Source: Terana coerulea (lineage: Eukaryota; Basidiomycota; Agaricomycetes; Polyporales; Phanerochaetaceae). From it: 64,000 nucleotides of DNA. The first letter of the stretch is position 1; each line of letters starts with the position of its first letter. A program made the position numbers and the translations under genes. The notes beneath the pieces are model-generated. The model was not told the DNA's origin. It was given only the letters and a program-made list of their open reading frames with translations, and did not search any database. The stretch covers positions 124,001-188,000 of the forward strand of contig JAKOGH010000296.1 of the NCBI GenBank assembly GCA_024811115.1, read 5' to 3'. Shown piece after piece: positions 57,681 to 64,000 of the stretch.

Positions 57681-60264
57681 TCAGTGGCGGATCTGGTGCT
57701 GATGCCGGCGCACGCGCTTATGCATCCTGGCGGCGGCCTTGACGTCGACCACCGCCTCCAAGGGCAAGACCTCCTTGACCGGCACGGCGCTGACGGTGCC
57801 GTTGACGCCAGCAGAAGCAGGCTCGATGGATCGCTTGGCGGCAGTCGGAGGTGCGTACCACCAGAGGGTCGTAACACCGACGGGGAACGTGTACGTGGCC
57901 TGCTTCCCGCGGAACTCAATCGTTGTCTTGACGGACTGCGGGTTGAAGGAAGAACTGGAGTTGTCGTCCCTACGCAGACGGACGGGCACGTTTAGCGAGG
58001 GGCGACCGAAGGCTAATGAGGGAGTTCTCACCAGTTGAGGACAACCAAGCTGTACCGGTCCCAGTCCGTGGCGCTGTTACGATGGGTGACGTAGGCTCCG
58101 ACACGCAGAGCCCAGTTGGACCCTCCTCCAATCGAGACGCCGACACGCTGGCCGAATGGGCCGTTCTTGTCCTTCGGCACAATGGCCTTCGAGGCCTGAG
58201 CCATGGCGTAGACTGTTTCACGTCAAAAGCTTAGCATGACTCATCGCGGCGGCGGCGGAGTGTGTAGACTCACACTCTTGGTTCAGGGTGTAATCAGAGC
58301 CAGATATCGTGGCTGGCAGCGAATACAAGTCAACAAATGCCACTATCGAGATGAACAGCCGATCACGTACCAATCCCACGGCATTTGGGGCTCTTGCACG
58401 AGCTCGAGTTTGGGCAGCTCTGGGTTGCCACTCCCATCAAGGGCGATGTTCCACCTGAAGGATCTAGATGAGCGTCCATCCCGTCTCCACATATCAAGTC
58501 GAAGCTACGCACATCAACGTGCTCTGTGCGCCATGCTCGATGGATCCAACATACAAGTTATCCATATACCACTGTAGTGTTAGGAGTCAGCAGGGTAATG
58601 CTCTTTTTCAGTATTACTAAGCGCACCTTGATGTCGCTCCAGTAATCCGAGCCCTGCTCACCCGTGCACTCCGTGAAATAGATCTCCTTGGCTGGGAATG
58701 CACTAGCGAACGAGTCTTGCTGGCCCACGCTTCCACCATAGCAGTGGAATGCAACGCCTGCGAAGGCACTCTGTGCTTGTTGCATCTGTGCCCGCCGTCA
58801 GACACTTTCAGTGTAAGGGTTCTGAGCAAACCACTGACCACTTGGACGGGATATGTGGCAGCGTTATCCCAGTTGTGCTCATAGCCGATGATGCGAGTGC
58901 TCTTGAAGCCGTTGCTGTCCATGAGCGAACGGAGCTGGGTACCGACTTGAGCTTCCTGGGAAGCGGAGACCAAGGCAGTGGGGTAGCTGCTGTCACTGTT
59001 CTGCGGGGCTCGTTCTACAGAGGGTAGGCGCATGATCAGTACCATGTTTAGGGATACCAATTGGTAGCGGCGCTGCTCAACGCCACGGCGTGCCTCACCT
59101 GGATACCAATCTGTCGATGGGAGTCAGACGAGTAAAATATGAAATTAGATGAAACGGGCGCACTGCGAACGCCGTAATCCCATGGCTCTGGAAGCCTTGC
59201 AGACTCTTCAAGAGGTAGTTGGCATCTGTGTAGGCGATATCAATAACCTCTCGTGTGAGAAGCAAGATGTGGAGCTCACAGGTGCTAATGTACTTGTCTT
59301 GGAAGTTACCGCCCTTCATAGAGCCTATGTGGATGCTCCCGTTACAAAATACGGAGAGAAGTATCTATGCCTCTACGCACCACTATCTTTCATCCATCCC
59401 GGCTATGGGAAGGCATCTCAGTACTGCTAAGTCGGGCGGAGAGAAGATGGTGACGGACCGGCGACCACGGCAAAAGGTGAACCTTAAGATAAGGGTTGAC
59501 GGCCTGAATATCTTTAATCACAGAAAAAAGGTACGCTGGCGCCTTGTTGATGTCAAACTTGCTCAGAGAGGTGTCGCCGCTCGTATCGTCGAAGCTGTAT
59601 ACTACATCCTACGGTGAGACAACTGTTTCATGGAAGAGTGTCAGGCCTACCTGTAGCTGAGAAATCCGAAGCACCGAGGGGAACGCGAAGATACGATAGT
59701 CCGGCACCAGTTTTCCCGTCCGTAGCTGTTAGTGGGAAGAAAGTTCAGCATCCGGGAGAATCAAGCTGCCAAAGGAGCAGCAACTGACGATCAAAGAGTT
59801 GCTGGAGGAGAGTTTGGTACTTCCCAGCGTTTGAGCTCTGGGGGATGATGGTTTCATTAGCCAACAGATAACGAAGAGGCTGTTCCGCTGATCACCTTCA
59901 AGTTGTTGAGGAGTTGTGCCGAGCCGTCAGCTGCGAGAGCGTCAACACGGCACGTAAATTTTAGTACACTTGGCATGCGCACTCAAGGAAGCACCGTGGC
60001 CTTGCATGGCCTGGAAGGTCTGGCCATCGTTGACTTTAATGTCAGCATCGCCAACGGCGCCGGGCGTGACGAAGTTGACTGGCTTGGCGGCGAGGTTCGT
60101 GTATGTAAATAACTGGGATCTGTCCCAGGTTGTGGCGAACTTGTTCGGAGAGAGTTAGCGGAGCCAGGATGTGGTGAGAGTGGGACGTACGACGTCTTGA
60201 ATCTGTTGAGCAGCGACAGGAAGGGCAAAAGAATGCACGGCACCGCCGTTACAGAGAATCGCAT
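57681..60264 (-). CDS. GH30 glycoside hydrolase, endo-beta-1,6-glucanase-like, secreted
   Basis: Secreted (beta/alpha)8 enzyme, probably cleaving beta-1,6-glucan of fungal cell walls. A signal peptide starts the protein (MRFSVTAVPCILLPFLSLL). Next is TWDRSQLFTYTNLAAKPVNF and VNDGQTFQAMQGHGAS, the GH30 start. The acid/base Glu lies in IGIQNEP; read literally, the following frame is broken by one missing C in a C4 run (59005-59008), after which QNSDSSYPTALVSASQEAQV continues. STRIIGYEHNWDNAATYPVQ and AFAGVAFHCYGGSVGQQDSF follow. The nucleophile Glu is in EIYFTECTGEQGSDYW, and the beta-domain has GSNWALRVGAYVTHRNSATD and GKQATYTFPVGVTTLWWYAP. It carries more than ten short introns, and junctions between 59440 and 59700 are less certain. 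Subfamily is inferred from resemblance only. Confidence 0.85.
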
Positions 60265-61904
60265 GGCCGACGACTAAAGAGTGTAGGGGGACTTGGAAAG
60301 TCTGAACGGGAGGCTTGGCGTGTTCCGCCTGCCCTGGACTCTTTTGTACCCGGGAACAAACTCGCGGCTCCTTGCGGTGGCGCTCGGCATGCGACGCTGG
60401 CCCAAGATGTGATCCAGATAAACATACGCATCTCCGCCCGTACCTTTCCCTCGGATGAAGTCCGCGGGATGATTGATTTGCGACACCATCCCAAGAAAGT
60501 GCAAGTGCGGGCACGAGGCACAACTGGGATCATTGGTCAAACAAAGGGGCTATGAGCGTGGCCCGCATGCAATTACCGCCCGGATCACAGCATAGTGCTG
60601 TACGGCATTGTCATAAGAGGAAATGAGCTTGAAATTGGTGAGACACTGTGGGCGAAGAGTCTCTTCAGGGGCTGTTGCCATGGAGGCAAGAAGCAGAGCC
60701 TCACGAGCGCTTGTAATTGTTGCTTTGTGGCGTTTTTTTTTCGGCGGCCCGCCACGGTCGCGCGCTCCCGGCGTCTCATGAAGACTAAATGACCAGTTGT
60801 TAGTACTACTCATATGCATGACTCGGAGGCACTTGAAACTGCAGGGTGCCCCTGCGCTAAGATGGTATACGAAGGCGGGTTTCCGGCTCGCATAACGCCC
60901 TCATGCTACCATCCTGTGCGACTTGTCTCGCAGGCACGGTATCAAAGAAGAGCGCCGTCTGCACATGTCGGATTCCGTTGGGCACTGCTTTGAGCCGCGG
61001 GCGGGGTTGCGTCTCCCCGGCTTGCGACATATTGTAGACTGCTTCTACAAAGATGCTACATGCCTGTCGCGTTCACCACATCCCTGTGGGGCTCGGATCG
61101 TTGTTCGAAAATGCAAAAGAGGGACCGCATCTCTTGCAGTCGCCTCATTACTTACCAGGAAAGAAACATATGTGCAAACGCCTATAATCAGCGTAACAAC
61201 GTGAAAGCATGGCTCGAGTCGGGGACCTGTCGTTCAGAAGGCAACACCGAGCCCATGATTACCATGATGGTGGCTTCCTGACAAATTGTTCCGCTCACTG
61301 GCGTTTGATGCAATCGCTTCGTGGCGTTTGGGCGTTTGGCCTGGGCGGCATTTCCCGAGTCTGCCTTGCCTTCTGTTGCTGCGTGCACTTTGGCGGGAAC
61401 GACATCCAAAGCACTCAACACATCCCTCACAGTATGTTGTCAATCATGAGTACTCCAGTTTCACTCAGTAAGCAGTGTTCGCTTTCTGAGTGTGAGCCTA
61501 CGACTGGCCTATGATGGTTCGGAATCTACTTGCTTTCAGCATGATTGACTATTTTCACAGACTCCCGTTGAATGTTCAGCAGGTTTGGGACAAGCGCGCC
61601 ATCCTGTCTGCTGCAACATGGGTAAATGGCAGCGCGAGCGACACGGGCTGGGAGCTCCACGTCATCTCCCGCGTTGTTTGATACCACTACACTTGCCTGT
61701 CTTCTGCTGCGGAGTCGTTACAGTTAGGTATTCGCCACACCTGTTAGTCGGACCGAGTCTGTACGAGACAGCTTGAGACACACGAGCGACTGCGCTGGTT
61801 TAGTATTTATACATTCAATGATATTATGCGATGTGCAGGGTATCATTACAGTGTTGTACAATTATAACGTCTGAACATTACATGCCCTTTGGTGCGCCAA
61901 CCCA
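60265..61904. other. intergenic, 1.6 kb
   Basis: The largest gene-free stretch in this part. Frames on both strands are short, overlapping and unrecognised, and a T9 run lies near 60727. I see no RNA gene or repeat. Confidence 0.4.
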
Positions 61905-62834
61905 TCAAACCTGACCAACGGTAGACTGGCCACCAGTAGCGGTCGCTGGGTATGGTCCGCCGACGACACCACCGCTCGAGTCGAGCGGTGCAGTGGTAGC
62001 GGGCACCTCAGCGGGCTTCTCGGTAGCCTGGCCAGTGGCGGTAGCGCCCGTCAGCCTGTCGATGTGTGGCTGGGCGGCAGCCTTCGCGTTCTCGATGTGG
62101 GGCTGAGCGGCAGCGACGGCGCTGTTGATGTGTGGCTGCGCAGCCGCAACGGCGCTGTCGACGTAGGGCTGCGCGGTCTGCTGGGCAGTGGAGAGGGTCT
62201 GCTGAGCGGTGGAGAGGACGGTCTTCGCGGTCTCGACAGCGGTTCCGGCAGCCGACTGGAGGGTGGCGGTGTAGTTGGTGGTTGGGGCGCCGGAGGCGTC
62301 AGTGGTAGTCACTGTGGAGCCAGGGATAGACGTGGGGATGTATGACTACGACGCATGTATGAGGTTCACTGCACGGACAAGGCTGGAAAGGTTGCAACTC
62401 ACGGCAGCAGTGGCAAAAGCACCACCAACGACCTCCCGCGCCTGCTGGACGTAGCCCGCACCGGTCGCCTTGGCAGACTCTACGGATGCCTCGCCCTCAG
62501 CGGTGGCTTGGTTGGTCTTTGCAGCAAGACCTGCTTCAAGTTGAGAAACAGCTTGCTGCGCAGATGGCTCCTTGAGCTATGATTCTTGTGAGCGGCGTAA
62601 CCAACGCAGTTGAGCATGGCATGCTCACCTCTGCAGACGACGCGGCCTGCTCAGCGACGGAACGAGCTTGCTCAGCGTTCCTCTCGACTTCGCTCTGCAG
62701 CTCGACGTTGGATGTCTCAGCTGCTTGCCACGCAGCGGTGGTCTCGAAGCGCGCATCAGATCTGCAGGACAGCCGTCAGCACACATTGGATTGCTAAGGG
62801 ATTGCGGGACGTACGGTCCAGTGACAGAAGACAT
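61905..62834 (-). CDS. LEA-like amphipathic repeat protein
   Basis: Ala/Gln/Thr-rich helical protein of unknown function, resembling late-embryogenesis-abundant or lipid-coating helices. Exon 1 is MSSVTGP, joined to SDARFETTAAWQAAETSNVE, then QSEVERNAEQARSVAEQAAS. Exon 3 carries QQAVSQLEAGLAAKTNQATA. The last exon has an 11-residue repeat: AQPYVDSAVAA, AQPHINSAVAA, AQPHIENAKAA, AQPHIDRLTGA. The repeat puts hydrophobic residues on one helix face. No signal peptide or membrane span. Four exons with clean junctions. Regulation is not visible; TATA-like TATATATA at 62923-62930 on the upstream side is well placed. Confidence 0.7.
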
Positions 62835-63384
62835 TGTGAATGAGATGGGTGTCGTGTGAACGATTTGAGAAGTGAGTGGTAAGGGGAATATGATGAAGGA
62901 TTAACTCTGCCTCGTGCCTCTATATATACTCGGTCGCCTACCCCGCCAGTACCCCGCAATCATTTGTGCGGTGGATCCCTGCGTCATCGCTGTTGATGAC
63001 GCTGTCCCAGGGCAAAGCTGCGAAGCCCTGACTTTTGCCCAAATGCGGAAGGCGTAGTGGTTCACTCGCTATGACGTCATTTAGGTTTACATCATTCGCA
63101 CGATGTGATAACATTGGGCTACAACAACAGGGCGGCTGTGCGTGAACGAAGGGTATCTACATGGTGGGGGAGAATGCATGCAAAAAACACAACGGGAGGA
63201 GACCATCAGGCTGGGACCCAGATCTAATGTAGAAAACAACGAATGGATGTCGCTCTAGGAGTGCGACGGAGAGGAAAACAATTGCACAGTGAAGAAAGCA
63301 AAAAAGAAATGCATGTAAGAAGAGGTCGTGGGAGGACATGCATTACGCAAGTGTCCATGCAGAAAACGAGACATAGTTGATAAC
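62835..63384. other. intergenic, 0.55 kb
   Basis: 5' flank of the LEA-like gene and 3' flank of the right-edge gene. A TATATATA run at about 62923 is upstream of the LEA-like start. No gene is seen. Confidence 0.45.
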
Positions 63385-64000
63385 TTAGACGGCCTGCTGC
63401 TTGCCTTCTTCACCATTGTCAAACGATCCCATCCGCAAGAACCGCGCCAACACTTCCTCCGAGCCCCGCTTGAAGACGTCCACACCGCGCGCAGGATCCC
63501 AAACACGGGAGCCCCGGCGCGGAGCTTTGCCCTGCGCAGTCGGCGTGTCCTGAGGTGTGTCCTGAGGCGTGTCCTGAGGCGTGTCTTGAGGCGTCATAAG
63601 CGAGTCATCGGTCGAAGGCGAAGGTTGGCTGATGGTAGTCTCGGTCGAAATAGACCGAGCCAGTGGCGGCGAGAACGGAGAAGACAGCGAGGTCAAGCGC
63701 CTGTCTTTTGGCGACGGCGTGGACGGCGGGATTTTGACGGTTCCAACTACAGGAGAGCTCGCTCGGGACGAGCCAGGTATAGAGGAGTTGGACATCTTGC
63801 GAGGAGAGCCGATGGGACGAGTAGACGCTGCGGATGATCTGATGTACGATGGCGAAGATGCATTGACGGGAGATGGAGGACCTCTGAGAGGAGAAGACAC
63901 CGCAGGCGGAGAGGTGACCTTGGGAGGAGAAGGAATACTGAGGGGCGAGGTAACCCTGGGCGGGGAGTACGTGCGGGGAGAACCGACGGTAGCGGGAGAA
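63385..64000 (-). CDS. Ser/Pro-rich uncharacterised protein, 5' part beyond right edge
   Basis: The frame is open from the right edge to a stop at 63385. It reads repeated SP motifs (SPATVGSPRTYSPPRVTSPL), then SPSYIRSSAASTRPIGSPRK, and ends RFLRMGSFDNGEEGKQQAV. A 12-bp unit repeated four times at about 63543-63590 encodes TPQD. No catalytic or binding domain is visible; the many SP/TP sites suggest a phosphorylated, disordered tail of a larger protein. Start and family are outside the window. Confidence 0.6.
   Translation of the reverse strand, partial: SPATVGSPRTYSPPRVTSPLSIPSPPKVTSPPAVSSPLRGPPSPVNASSPSYIRSSAASTRPIGSPRKMSNSSIPGSSRASSPVVGTVKIPPSTPSPKDRRLTSLSSPFSPPLARSISTETTISQPSPSTDDSLMTPQDTPQDTPQDTPQDTPTAQGKAPRRGSRVWDPARGVDVFKRGSEEVLARFLRMGSFDNGEEGKQQAV

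Overview
The window is nuclear DNA of a filamentous basidiomycete, most likely an Agaricomycete. Genes are dense, on both strands, and cut by many 45-70 nt GT-AG introns. Recognisable products include RPB2, BDP1, CWC25, SLA2, SURF1, REV7, SNX4/ATG24, a PTM1/GPR107-type Golgi protein, a XlnR-type Zn2Cys6 regulator and GH30 glucanase. There are no operons. Neighbours are mostly divergent or convergent pairs with short spacers. I assigned about 27 genes; exon structures were read by eye from splice signals and protein continuity, so outer coordinates are firmer than every junction.

Layout. 0-5 kb: 3'-truncated D-amino-acid oxidase (-) and secreted acid sphingomyelinase (+). 5-11 kb: an uncharacterised membrane protein (+) and an uncharacterised Pro-rich protein with CxxC pairs (-). 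11-16 kb: BDP1 (+), then an AT-rich block holding a C2H2-finger gene. 16-21 kb: SURF1 (-) and SLA2 (+). 21-27 kb: a long Ser/Pro-rich gene (-) whose coding exon is split by a 1.36-kb LTR element of TRIM type, plus a 371-bp MITE-like element upstream of it. 28-36 kb: voltage-sensor-like membrane protein (-), CWC25 (+), an unknown (-), an NDUFA9/COQ11-type SDR (+) and an MFS carrier (+). 36-44 kb: Zn2Cys6 regulator (-), REV7 (+), SNX4 (-). 44-50 kb: second MFS carrier (-) and PTM1-like protein (+). 50-58 kb: RPB2 (-), ketosamine kinase (-), YqjM-type ene-reductase (+). 57-64 kb: GH30 glucanase (-), LEA-like repeat protein (-), and a Ser/Pro-rich gene running off the right edge (-).

The genes do not form one pathway; most are housekeeping or general hyphal functions. 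The most notable structures are the exonic TRIM insertion (5-bp target duplication, nearly identical LTRs, polypurine tract, in-frame empty site) and the MITE-like element (33-bp inverted repeats, 6-bp flanking repeat, internal 14-mer). I also see a 9-nt microexon candidate, a GC-AG intron, and a recurrent pattern of one-base frame breaks, mostly at short homopolymers in conserved genes. That pattern points to consensus error in the assembly rather than gene death and should be kept in mind when reading every gene model here.
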